Shown piece by piece: positions 1 through 7,311 of a stretch of DNA of 15,075 bases (positions are counted from its first letter, which is position 1; every line of letters begins with the position of its first letter). Source of the stretch: Chrysochromulina parva (Eukaryota > Haptophyta > Prymnesiales > Chrysochromulinaceae); assembly GCA_002887195.1 (NCBI GenBank), contig PJAB01001356.1, forward strand, positions 1-15,075. The letters run 5' to 3'. Below the pieces are notes generated by a model. That model did not search any database and was not told the origin of the DNA. It worked only from the letters and a program-made list of their open reading frames with translations. The position numbers and the translations under genes were made by a program.

Positions 1-2998
1 TGATCGGCGCGGTCGCAGAGCCCTCGGCGAGCAGAGAGCCGCCCTTCTCGATGATCAGGGCTGGCGCACCGCCGCCGCCGGCAGCCACCGGCGAGGCGTA
101 AATCGTGACGCCCTGCTCGACACGAAGCACGATGCCCGAGGGAACAAACACCTGGCACGTGAGTACGTAGACTCGGCCCGCGAAGAGGAACGTGTCTTCC
201 GAGAGGGTGCCGCACAGAGCAGGCGGCGAAAAGAAGGGGCTGACGCGAGTGGTCGTCGTGTTGTCGCCGAGCTGGCCGTAGTAGTTGTAGCCCCAGCACT
301 TGAGGAGCGTGCTGTTCGTCAGGTACGCGCACGTGTGGGAGCCTCCGAGCGCCAGCAGCCCGACGGCACCCCAGACGTTGGTCGTGGTCAGGGTAGCGCG
401 ATTGGTCGTCGTGCCGTCGCCGAGCTGGCCGTAGCCGTTCCAGCCCCAGCACTTGAGGAGCGCACCGCTTGTCAGGTACGCGCACGTGTGGGAGCCTCCG
501 AGCGCCAGCAGCCCGACGGCGCCGCCGACGTTGATCGTGATCGGGGTGAGGCACTGGGTCGTCGTGCCGTCGCAGAGCTGGCCGTAGCCGTTCCGGCCCC
601 AGCACTTGAGGAGCGCGCCGCTTGTCAGGTACGCGCACGTGTGGGAGCCTCCGAGTGCCAGCAGCCCGACGGCGCCGCCGACGTTGATCGTGGTCGGGGT
701 GGCGCGATCTGTCGTCGTGCCGTCGCCGAGCTGGCCGTAGCCGTTCCGGCCCCAGCACTTGAGGAGCGCGCTGTTCGTCAGGTACGCGCACGTGTGGTAA
801 TCTCCGAGCGCCAGCAGCCCGACAGCGCCGCCGACGTTGATCGTGGTCGCGGTGGCGCGATCTGTCGTCGTGCCGTCGCCGAGCTGGCTGAAGTAGTTGG
901 CGCCCCAGCACTTGAGGAGCGCGCTGCTTGTCAGGTACGCGCACGTGTGGAAGCTTCCGAGCGCCAGCAGCCCGACGGCGCCGCCGACGTTGATCGTGGT
1001 CGGGGTGGCGCGTTGGGTGGTCGTGCCGTCGCCGAGCTGGCCGTAGGAGTTGGCGCCCCAGCACTTGAGGAGCGCGCTGCTTGTCAGGTACGCGCACGTG
1101 TGAGAGCTTCCGAGCGCCAGCAGCCCGACGGCGCCGCCGACGTTGATCGTGGTCGCGGTGGCGCGAGCGGTCGTCGTGCCGTCGCCGAGCTGGCCGAAGA
1201 AGTTGGCGCCCCAGCACTTGAGGAGCGCGCTGCTTGTCAGGTACGCGCACGTGTGGGAGCCCCCGAGCGCCAGAAGGCTGGAAGACGAGCTCACCTGGGT
1301 CTGCAGCTCACGTTGGTGGCTCCGCACAAGGGACGCCGAGGCGACGCTGCCCACGATCGACCCGGAGCCCACGGCAGTTGTGGCGTGCGCGAGCTGTCGC
1401 CCATCATGCTGGCTGCCCGGGAGGTCTCGTCCAAGCTCCGTCGAAGGCGGTCGCGGTGGCGGCGATGGCGGGGCGAGTGGCATCGGCGGATATGGCTGAA
1501 CTGCGAGCACCCCGGCAACAGGGTGTTGGTGGCTCGTTACAGCGCCTTCCAAGACAATGAGACCCGAGGGGTCAGGAGGGGACAGCGAACACGTGCCGCA
1601 CGCGACCGGGCAAGTAGCCTGCGCGATGGAATAGGAAGCGCAAGCAGAGGGCTGTGCAGAGAAGTAGGAGCACGGCATGGGTGCGCCGCCTGAGTCGAAG
1701 GCGCCGCTGTCCACACCATCAGCGCATATTTGAGTGAGCGGCGGCGGCGGCGGTGGCGGAGGCGACGGAGGAGGCGGCAGCGGCGGAGGAGGCGGAGGCG
1801 TCCGCGGCGCCGCCAACGCCGTCTGATGCACACGACTTCCATCGCCATCAGGCCGTGTCGAGTCCATGGCGCTCACCCGCGGGATGCAGAGTATGAGGAA
1901 GGCCAAGGCGAGGCACTGGTTACTGACGGACCGATTTTGCCTCCAGCAAACGGCAAAGACGAGCGACCTCAGCCATAAGAGTACGTTGCCAAAGTCGAGC
2001 CACTCCATCGCATCCCAAGGCACACCGCTGCCGTCGCCGACCACATGCGCCGCTTCCTCGACGGTGGGGCGAACGCGCTTGCCGATGTAGCGCACGAGCT
2101 TGCCGGTGCTGCCTGAGCGCAGCTCCGACGTCTTGTAAAGGAGCAGCGGGGGCGGCTGTGCGCGCGGGGCGCAGTCCGCGTAATCGGTGCCATACTGGCA
2201 GTCGGAGAACTCGGTGCCGGCGCCACCGTCGTCGCAGGGGTGCCCGCCGTCGTCGCTATTGGAGCCGTAAGCGTGCATTCCAATGCACGCAGCAGGGCAC
2301 AGGCTGGAAGGCGATGGGGTCGCAGGCGGGGCCTTTGGAGGCGATGGTGGCCAAGGCGGTGCCCTTGGAGGCGATGGTGGCAACTGTTGGCGCGGTCCAA
2401 AGCCCACACAGTTGGTGCCGTACGCGCACATCGTCAGCTCGGAGCTGGGGCCGCCGTCGTCGCAATCGGCGCAGACGCACGTCTCCAAGCAGATGCCCTT
2501 GCCGGGGGGTGAACTAGCTGTCAGCAGTGGCAGCGGTTGGCGCATGCCGCAGTCGGCGCCGTCGGTGCCGTACTGGCCATCCGGGTACTCGGCGCCCGGG
2601 CCGCCGTCGTTGCAGCAGCAGCCATCCGAGGCACAAGCTGGCATTCCGATGCGAGTGACAGAGTTGATGCAAAGGGCAGCGGGTGCCGCGGGTGCCGGAG
2701 GTGTTGACGTGGGGGGGCGCGGTGGGCTGGAGACCGGCGGCTGCGGGGGCGAGCGCGGCATGCGCGGGGCGCAGTCCACGCAGTCGGCGCCGTATGCGCA
2801 CATCGGCAACTCGGAGCCGGGGCTGTCGCAATAGTTGTCCGAGGTGTACAGGCCCATGTTCGTGCAGAGTGAATGGGGGGGAGGCGAGGTGCCGCCGAGG
2901 AAGAGCTGATGACTCGCCCGCAGCACGTTTGCCCCAACAAAGGGTGTAGAGGTTGCGCTCTCGGCCGCGACGACGAGCAGGAAGGCGCCCAACATCAT
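1..2998 (-). CDS. Secreted mosaic protein: cysteine-rich DDGG/GTDC repeats, ShKT-like domain, RCC1-like repeats, beta-helix start (3' partial)
   Basis: I translated this frame directly; it is stop-free from the ATG at 2998 to the window edge (999 codons), so the 3' end is missing. Residues 1-17 (MMLGAFLLVVAAESATS) look like a signal peptide. Four cysteine-rich repeats follow, at about residues 45-79, 110-150, 170-203 and 238-279, sharing DDGG or similar, then an acidic/aromatic stretch and YGTDC-like and DC-x-x-R ends; they resemble Lin-12/Notch-type modules. Residues 360-377 are hydrophobic. A polyproline linker leads to a six-Cys domain (C425, 443, 453, 463, 467, 470) ending TCPVACGTC, the ShKT pattern. 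Residues about 575-920 hold seven RCC1-like units (SHTCAYL, LLKCWG, GQLGDGTTT). From about 925 the sequence (IVLRVEQGVTIYAS, ALIIEKGG) fits the start of a parallel beta-helix. The paired cysteines and signal peptide suggest an extracellular or cell-surface protein; its function is unknown. It may be two genes in one frame (see findings). Confidence 0.8.
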   Translation of the reverse strand, partial: MMLGAFLLVVAAESATSTPFVGANVLRASHQLFLGGTSPPPHSLCTNMGLYTSDNYCDSPGSELPMCAYGADCVDCAPRMPRSPPQPPVSSPPRPPTSTPPAPAAPAALCINSVTRIGMPACASDGCCCNDGGPGAEYPDGQYGTDGADCGMRQPLPLLTASSPPGKGICLETCVCADCDDGGPSSELTMCAYGTNCVGFGPRQQLPPSPPRAPPWPPSPPKAPPATPSPSSLCPAACIGMHAYGSNSDDGGHPCDDGGAGTEFSDCQYGTDYADCAPRAQPPPLLLYKTSELRSGSTGKLVRYIGKRVRPTVEEAAHVVGDGSGVPWDAMEWLDFGNVLLWLRSLVFAVCWRQNRSVSNQCLALAFLILCIPRVSAMDSTRPDGDGSRVHQTALAAPRTPPPPPPLPPPPSPPPPPPPPLTQICADGVDSGAFDSGGAPMPCSYFSAQPSACASYSIAQATCPVACGTCSLSPPDPSGLIVLEGAVTSHQHPVAGVLAVQPYPPMPLAPPSPPPRPPSTELGRDLPGSQHDGRQLAHATTAVGSGSIVGSVASASLVRSHQRELQTQVSSSSSLLALGGSHTCAYLTSSALLKCWGANFFGQLGDGTTTARATATTINVGGAVGLLALGSSHTCAYLTSSALLKCWGANSYGQLGDGTTTQRATPTTINVGGAVGLLALGSFHTCAYLTSSALLKCWGANYFSQLGDGTTTDRATATTINVGGAVGLLALGDYHTCAYLTNSALLKCWGRNGYGQLGDGTTTDRATPTTINVGGAVGLLALGGSHTCAYLTSGALLKCWGRNGYGQLCDGTTTQCLTPITINVGGAVGLLALGGSHTCAYLTSGALLKCWGWNGYGQLGDGTTTNRATLTTTNVWGAVGLLALGGSHTCAYLTNSTLLKCWGYNYYGQLGDNTTTTRVSPFFSPPALCGTLSEDTFLFAGRVYVLTCQVFVPSGIVLRVEQGVTIYASPVAAGGGGAPALIIEKGGSLLAEGSATAPI
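246..1275 (-). repeat. 153-bp tandem array encoding RCC1-like repeats
   Basis: The string gtcaggtacgcgcacgtgtg or a near match recurs at 318, 471, 624, 777, 930, 1083 and 1236, a constant 153-bp (51-residue) period. The left edge is a partial unit. Units differ at only a few codons, mainly the two residues before GQLGDG (NFFG, NSYG, NYFS, NGYG, NYYG) and the residue pair before HTCAY. Each unit has one Cys in HTCAY and one in LKCWG. RCC1 units are propeller blades of about this length; seven would close one propeller. Confidence 0.93.
1590..1726 (-). other. ShKT-like six-cysteine domain
   Basis: Residues about 425-470 of the mosaic protein. It begins CADGVDSG and ends with TCPVACGTC, the C-x3-C-x2-C closing signature of ShKT domains; the other cysteines are in PMPCSYF and SACASY. 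A polyproline linker lies on its N-terminal side (about 1732-1802) and a second Pro-rich stretch (PYPPMPLAPPSPPPRPPS) between it and the RCC1 array. ShKT modules are common in secreted eukaryotic proteins and do not by themselves imply toxicity. Confidence 0.6.
2160..2866 (-). other. Four cysteine-rich DDGG/GTDC repeats separated by proline-rich linkers
   Basis: The repeats contain, in protein order, CDSPGSELPMCAYGADCVDC, NDGGPGAEYPDGQYGTDGAD, DDGGPSSELTMCAYGTNC and DDGGAGTEFSDCQYGTDYAD. The linkers are Pro-rich (for example PPSPPRAPPWPPSPPKAPP). The arrangement of Asp/Gly and Cys suggests small calcium-binding, disulfide-bonded modules like LNR repeats; that is inference from pattern. Several copies have lost a cysteine: repeat 2 reads GTDGADCG and repeat 3 reads NCVGFGPR. 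Confidence 0.6.
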
Positions 2999-3488
2999 CG
3001 AAGAAGGGGCGACGACGCGCTATAGTTGTTGCTTCAATGCTGCTTCGCTCGCAAGCACGCAAAAGCAATGGCACCCTGAAAAATAGGCACGTCACCTCGA
3101 AAATTTCCCAACGATGTTACTGGTAAAAAGACACCGGGTCCTGTACACGTCCTGTATGTAGTCCTGCAGCCCTACATACTTGTATCGAACGGAGATGATT
3201 CCGCGATGAAACGTGAAACGTGGTGTGTTGTGAATGAACGTGTTGTGTGAACGTTAACACGACAGACGCGACAACCGCGAACCGACCGGTGCTACGGCAC
3301 TGTTACTGCCCGCTGTGTGTATTCAAATGAATGAACGATAAAAGACTGCCATTCATACGTGCCATGGATCCGACCTGCAACCCTTTTCGCTGATTGTCCT
3401 CTCAATTCTACCGGGTACCTTTCTACGGCGTCGAGGGCCGGCGCGGGCCAACTTCGGAATTCACAAGGGCCCTCGCCTTCAAAAACCA
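2999..3488. promoter_or_regulatory. Divergent intergenic region
   Basis: This 490-bp stretch lies between two divergent starts and should hold both promoters. It is more AT-rich than the flanking genes. It contains an inverted repeat (3154-3179) and a GTGTTGTG-rich patch around 3217-3262 with near-duplicate ACGTGGTGTGTTGTG and ACGTGTTGTGTG strings. I see no clear TATA box and no coding frame I would defend. Confidence 0.4.
3154..3179. repeat. 8-bp inverted repeat with PstI-type palindromic loop
   Basis: The arms gtatgtag (3154-3161) and ctacatac (3172-3179) are perfect reverse complements around the loop tcctgcagcc, which itself contains ctgcag. It could be a protein-binding site or a small hairpin in a 5' leader; the role is unknown. 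Confidence 0.55.
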
Positions 3489-5240
3489 ATGCGACGGCTT
3501 GGGCGCCGCCGCCCGCCGCCGCCGTGGCGGCTGACCGTGGCGCCTCGCGCGTCGTCCACCTACACGGCGCTGCCGGGCGCGAGCTTCCACGGCGCCTCCG
3601 TCGAGGAGATGGTCGCCGCAGCCGCTGCCGGCGAATGGAGGCCGCCACCCTTGCCCGCCACCGTGGCGGAGGTCATCGCCTCCGAGGCGGCGCGAGCGCC
3701 GGTGCCCGTCTTCGGCCATGCGCTGCGCGACGCGCACTTTGGGCTCGACCCGAGCTGGACGTTTATCAATCACGGCGCCTTCGGAGCGCCCTGCCGCCTC
3801 GGTGTCGCAGTCGCCGCGGCGTGGCGGTCGCATGCAGAGCGTCAGCCACTCAAGTTCATCGATCGCGAGCTGTTTGCGCACATGGTCGAGTCGCAGCGCG
3901 TCGTGGCGGAATGGATTGGCGCATCTGCCGACGAGCTCGTCCTCGTGCCCAACGCGACCACCGGGCTGAACGCAGTCATTGCCTCCGTTGTGGGGGGCGG
4001 CGGAGGCGGCGGAGGCGGCTGCGGAAGCGGAGGTGGTGGCGTTGTGATGGGCGTGGGTGACGAAGTGCTTTACCTCGACGTTGGCTACGGCAGTGTAACC
4101 ACGATGCTCCATCGCGCGTGCCGCCGCAGCGGCGCCCGTCCGGTCGCAGTGCCCATCGCTGCCGATCTCCCCTTCTCCGCTGCGCCGTCCGAGGTGCTAC
4201 GTCGGGTGGAGGCGGCGATGACCCCACGGACTCGCATGCTGATTGTGGATGACGTGACGTCGAACACGGCGCTTGTGCTGCCCGTGGCGGAGCTGTGCGC
4301 CCTCTGCAGGTCCCGAGGCGTTCTCAGCCTCGTCGACGGTGCACATTCGATTGGCTCGCGGCCAACGGCCACACTGCCCTACCTGCGCTCGCTGCCCTAC
4401 CTGCGCTCGCGGGCGGCCTTGGACGAGAGCGCCGTCTTGGGCAGGAGCACGCGCCATGTTGCGGAGGTTGGCGCCGACTTCATCGTGGGGAATCTGCACA
4501 AGTGGGGCTGCGCGCCTCGCGGCACCGGCTTCATGTACGTCGCCTCCGCCGCGCACCGTTTGATCGTCGAGCCTCCGATCGTCTCGCACGGATTCGGTGC
4601 GGGCTTTGCTTCCTCGATGGTGTGGGCTGGGGCGAAGGACTACTCTGAGTTCCTGGCTCTGCCCGCGCTGATCCGCGGCTGGTGGAGGGCCGAGGACGCG
4701 CCGGGGCCCCTCCAGGACCCAGCAGGCGCCCACCAGGACGCGCCGGGGATGGCAGCGACGGCTGTGGCGCCCGACATGGCGCGACGGAGCGGCAGCCTGG
4801 CGGAGAGTGTCAACTACCAGCGGCGTACACTCTCCGAAGCAGTGGCGATGCTGAGCGACGCTTGGGGCACAGCGCCACTCGTACCGGCTTCGGATGGGTT
4901 CAACATGTCGCTCGTGCGGCTGCCACCCCTAGACCCGAGGAGCGTGCTGCACTTTGCCAGCGGAGACTGCAAGAACAGGAGCAGCAGCAGCAGCAGCGGC
5001 ACCACCACCGCCGCCGCCGCCGCCGCCGTCAGCGCCGACAGCACCACCTCTGACCTGCCAGCCTCAGCGACGCCCACGGGCAAGGCCGTACAAGATGCGC
5101 TCCACTTCGGCCATGCCATCGAGTGCCCGGTGAAGACGGTCGGCGGCCAGCTATACGTGCGCATCTCGGCCGCCGTGTACAATGAGCGATCCGATTACGA
5201 AGCGCTCGCCCACGCCGTCGATGCGATGAGGCGGCGCTGA
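3489..5240 (+). CDS. Class V PLP-dependent aminotransferase-fold enzyme (isopenicillin-N-epimerase-like / cysteine desulfhydrase-like)
   Basis: 583 residues. The fold type I PLP signature is clear: an N-terminal FINHGAFGAP motif (about residues 95-104), PNATTGLN near 157-164, VDGAHSIGS with the probable ring-nitrogen Asp at D283 and H286, and NLHKWGCAPRG with the Schiff-base Lys at K338. The C-terminal small domain ends with GGQLYVRISAAVYN. The HGAFG and HKWG pattern fits the isopenicillin-N-epimerase-like branch, which includes plant cysteine desulfhydrases; substrate cannot be told from sequence. The first 40 residues are Arg-rich and poorly conserved in appearance and could be an organelle-targeting peptide, so the true start might be elsewhere. 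Odd features are a poly-Gly insert (residues 168-183), an in-frame 18-bp duplication, and a Ser/Thr/Ala homopolymer insert (about 497-520). These probably form surface loops. Confidence 0.9.
   Translation: MRRLGRRRPPPPWRLTVAPRASSTYTALPGASFHGASVEEMVAAAAAGEWRPPPLPATVAEVIASEAARAPVPVFGHALRDAHFGLDPSWTFINHGAFGAPCRLGVAVAAAWRSHAERQPLKFIDRELFAHMVESQRVVAEWIGASADELVLVPNATTGLNAVIASVVGGGGGGGGGCGSGGGGVVMGVGDEVLYLDVGYGSVTTMLHRACRRSGARPVAVPIAADLPFSAAPSEVLRRVEAAMTPRTRMLIVDDVTSNTALVLPVAELCALCRSRGVLSLVDGAHSIGSRPTATLPYLRSLPYLRSRAALDESAVLGRSTRHVAEVGADFIVGNLHKWGCAPRGTGFMYVASAAHRLIVEPPIVSHGFGAGFASSMVWAGAKDYSEFLALPALIRGWWRAEDAPGPLQDPAGAHQDAPGMAATAVAPDMARRSGSLAESVNYQRRTLSEAVAMLSDAWGTAPLVPASDGFNMSLVRLPPLDPRSVLHFASGDCKNRSSSSSSGTTTAAAAAAVSADSTTSDLPASATPTGKAVQDALHFGHAIECPVKTVGGQLYVRISAAVYNERSDYEALAHAVDAMRRR
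3990..4047 (+). repeat. Poly-glycine low-complexity insert
   Basis: A GGC/GGA/GGT-rich run codes for about 15 residues, nearly all Gly, between VIASVV and VVMGVGDEVLYLDVGYG of the PLP enzyme. It falls where class V enzymes have a compact loop, so it is likely an expanded surface loop. Confidence 0.8.
4374..4409 (+). repeat. Perfect 18-bp tandem duplication in coding sequence
   Basis: The unit ctgccctacctgcgctcg occurs twice in a row, giving LPYLRSLPYLRS in the PLP enzyme, about 15 residues after VDGAHS. It is in frame, so it adds six residues without breaking the gene. Perfect identity points to a recent event. Confidence 0.95.
4977..5030 (+). repeat. Trinucleotide-repeat tract (AGC, ACC, GCC)
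   Basis: Runs of agc, acc and gcc encode Ser, Thr and Ala homopolymers in the C-terminal third of the PLP enzyme, between CKNR and VSADSTTSD. Such tracts commonly vary in length by slippage. Confidence 0.85.
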
Positions 5241-5729
5241 CTCTTACCAAAGACCAGATTCCGACAGTGTGCGTGACTGTAGTGTCATGAAATCGAATAT
5301 ATCAAATCGCTAGAGATTGCGAGGCGAGCCGGCCCGGGCCTGTCCACGCCCTGGGTCGGACTGGGACAGTCGTATCCGAACGGACAACACGGCTCCGCGG
5401 GAAAGCGAAGTCGAACACGAGGCCGCGCGCGGCCGCGCGCGCACGACCACGAGGCACGAGATAAACAACACCATTTAGCATTTTGAGAAACAGATGCCAA
5501 CTCTTTCGGTTGGGTTCCGTTCGGGCCGTTCGGTCCGGCGGATTTGGTGCTCCGGGAACAGAGCTGTGCACGCTGTTCGACACGCGCTCGTTGATATGGT
5601 ATGCGGGACGTCGGATGAGCACACATTATGTAAAACACGTGAGATGGCCGCTGCTGGCTGCGGGCATCGGCACATGAGCTCTGGACCCTATAAGAAGCAC
5701 CGCGTTGAGCCGCAGGGGAGCGGCTTCGC
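5241..5729. other. Convergent intergenic region
   Basis: It separates the 3' ends of the PLP enzyme (plus) and the PDZ gene (minus) and should contain both terminators and 3' untranslated regions. It holds a short GC tandem, ggccgcgcgc twice at 5421-5440, within an alternating purine-pyrimidine stretch. Open frames here have no recognisable domain, and I do not call them genes. Confidence 0.5.
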
Positions 5730-6695
5730 TTAGAATTCCCATTTTCGTGACGCTTCCACAATCGCACGCATCGGCGACGGAGGTGCAGGTGGCCGCGGGG
5801 GCGAACCAAGCTGCGGTGAGGGCTCTCCTGTGTGCTGTGGTGAGCGCTCGAGGCGCGATCCTGAAGGGCTCTTCGCAGAGGGGCTCTTCGCTGTGGCGCT
5901 CACCGCGGGGTCTGTCCTCGAGACCGCGTTCTTCTCCCCGAGCGGCCGCTCGAAGAGAGCCCCTTGCTCGAAGAATGCCTCGGTCGCGCTGCAGCTCCGG
6001 TCGACGATCTCCTTGTTCTCGCACGACGCGTGTCCAGGGTGCTTCTCCGCGGGATCGTCGTTCTCGCACGAGCCGTCTGTGAGCGCATTGGCCCTCGCCA
6101 TCAACCTGGCCTTTCGTTCCACCAGGCCCGCCCTCTGCGCCCTCTCGAGCGCACGGGCGCCACCCAGGCCTTCCTTTGCGGACCTGTCGGGTATGGGCAT
6201 GCCAGCCTCAGGGACTAGAGTGGGCAGCTCGGAACTTGGCATCGCTGACTGCGATGCCATCTCTAGCATCTCATTCACAAGGAGCCGGGCGCGCTCGCCG
6301 TCGAGTTCCTCATTGGGCAGCGGCACGGTCATCGTGATCTCAACCGGCCTCGGCGTGGCACGGAGCATTTTGAGGACCTCCTCCATAGTTTTCACTTGAG
6401 TGACGTCACTCTTACCGATCATCTTGACAATCGAGCCCACGGTCACGCCAAATTTCGCCGCCTGCGAGTCGGGTACTACCTCCGACACCTTGACGATTGC
6501 AACGTCGATGCCGAATGATGTGTGCTCCAACATGCCACTCATTTCAAAACCAATCGCGCCCTCCTCGAAGGTGAATTGCTTGAGCTCGAACCCGTCCTCG
6601 ATGGCCACCTCCTCAAGGGTGGTCTCAGTCTTCTGTTTCTTCCCAGGACCTCCAGATGCGATCAATCGCGACAGAGATTTCATGGCTGACGCCAT
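5730..6695 (-). CDS. PDZ-domain protein
   Basis: 321 residues. Residues about 40-124 form one PDZ domain: the peptide-binding loop is GAIGF (46-50, matching x-hydrophobic-G-hydrophobic), followed by VAIVKVSEVVPDSQAAKFG, GSIVKMIGKSDV and a closing EITMTV strand. The first 35 residues are basic (SGGPGKKQKTET). After the PDZ domain lies a charged helical stretch (EERAR to about 160), then a Ser/Pro/Glu-rich tail with no recognised domain, ending KWEF. There is no signal peptide or membrane segment, so a cytosolic scaffold or adaptor binding partner C termini is the likely role; partners are unknown. It lies in the same orientation as the next upstream gene, with 394 bp between. Confidence 0.82.
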   Translation of the reverse strand: MASAMKSLSRLIASGGPGKKQKTETTLEEVAIEDGFELKQFTFEEGAIGFEMSGMLEHTSFGIDVAIVKVSEVVPDSQAAKFGVTVGSIVKMIGKSDVTQVKTMEEVLKMLRATPRPVEITMTVPLPNEELDGERARLLVNEMLEMASQSAMPSSELPTLVPEAGMPIPDRSAKEGLGGARALERAQRAGLVERKARLMARANALTDGSCENDDPAEKHPGHASCENKEIVDRSCSATEAFFEQGALFERPLGEKNAVSRTDPAVSATAKSPSAKSPSGSRLERSPQHTGEPSPQLGSPPRPPAPPSPMRAIVEASRKWEF

Positions 6696-7089
6696 TTCAG
6701 TTCCAAAAATTTGAGGAAAGCCGAGCGCCTTCTTCCGATCTCGCTTCCGAGATTAGCTTCGAAATCGGCAACGCGAATCCTGACCCTCGCCGCCACGCGT
6801 GCCGGTTGCGCCCACTGCCGCGCCGCGCCTGCCGCGCCCTGCACGAGAGCCCTAAGTGTGGCCAGCCGCACCACGTGCTGGTGCCGATCTTTTATCTATC
6901 CGGAACAAATCGTCATTGTGCCCATCCGATGACGAAAGAGGTAATGGCCGACACGATTGTCGATTCTCGCGTCCGCGTTCGAGGCATTGCCTAAGGCGAC
7001 CGTGAAATAAAAAATATATTGCTTGTTGGGACCTCTTTTCGGTGTCCACCTGTTCCAGAGCCGACTGACTCACACTCAGCGACACCGTC
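6696..7089. other. Intergenic region between two minus-strand genes
   Basis: It should carry the promoter and 5' leader of the PDZ gene and the 3' untranslated region of the large J-like gene. An AT-rich patch, aaataaaaaatatatt at about 7006-7021, sits in otherwise GC-rich sequence about 75 bp past the stop codon of the large gene and could lie near its 3' end. No gene is seen here. Confidence 0.4.
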
Positions 7090-7311
7090 TCATTTGTCGA
7101 TCTGCTCGCGGAGCTCGTTGAGCTTCTTGAAGGCGTTCTCAATGCGCGCGTGGTGCTTGGTGCCCTTGAGCGCCAGGTTGATGTTGTAGTCGGGGTGCAG
7201 CAGCCGCAGCAGGTGCTTCACGTGCTTGCGCACCTCGTCGTCCGTGCACGCGAGCTTAAGGCCGAGCGCCGTCCGAAGGTTCTTTTTGGTGCATCCGAGG
7301 ATCTGGCGTAC
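7090..7311 (-). other. J-like domain with HPD motif
   Basis: Residues 1071-1143 of the large protein. The order is helix (VRQILGCTKKN), LGL, CTDDEVRKHVKHLLRLLHPD (helix II ending in HPD, bases 7189-7197), a short loop (YNINLALKGTK), then a helix IENAFKKLNELRE. HPD is the Hsp70-stimulating motif of J proteins. The domain sits at the extreme C terminus, whereas classical DnaJ proteins carry it at the N terminus. Confidence 0.72.

Noticed and set aside
246..1275. CRISPR-like regular spacing
   Set aside because: The 153-bp units are coding and similar along their whole length, with no short repeat and unique spacer structure.
1271..1289. Possible tiny intron on the minus strand (CAG/GTGAGC to TTCCAG)
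   Set aside because: At under 20 bp it is too short to splice, and the frame is open without removing it.
335..1693. 452-codon open frame on the plus strand
   Set aside because: It is antisense to the RCC1 array. The 153-bp period is a multiple of three, so a stop-free frame in one unit is stop-free in all; the product is low-complexity repeats with no domain.
3423..4112. 229-codon minus-strand frame over the PLP gene
   Set aside because: It is antisense to conserved PLP-enzyme motifs and has no domain of its own.
5285..5809. 174-codon minus-strand frame in the convergent intergenic region
   Set aside because: Its composition is random-looking, it overlaps the end of the PDZ gene in another frame, and it has no domain or signal.
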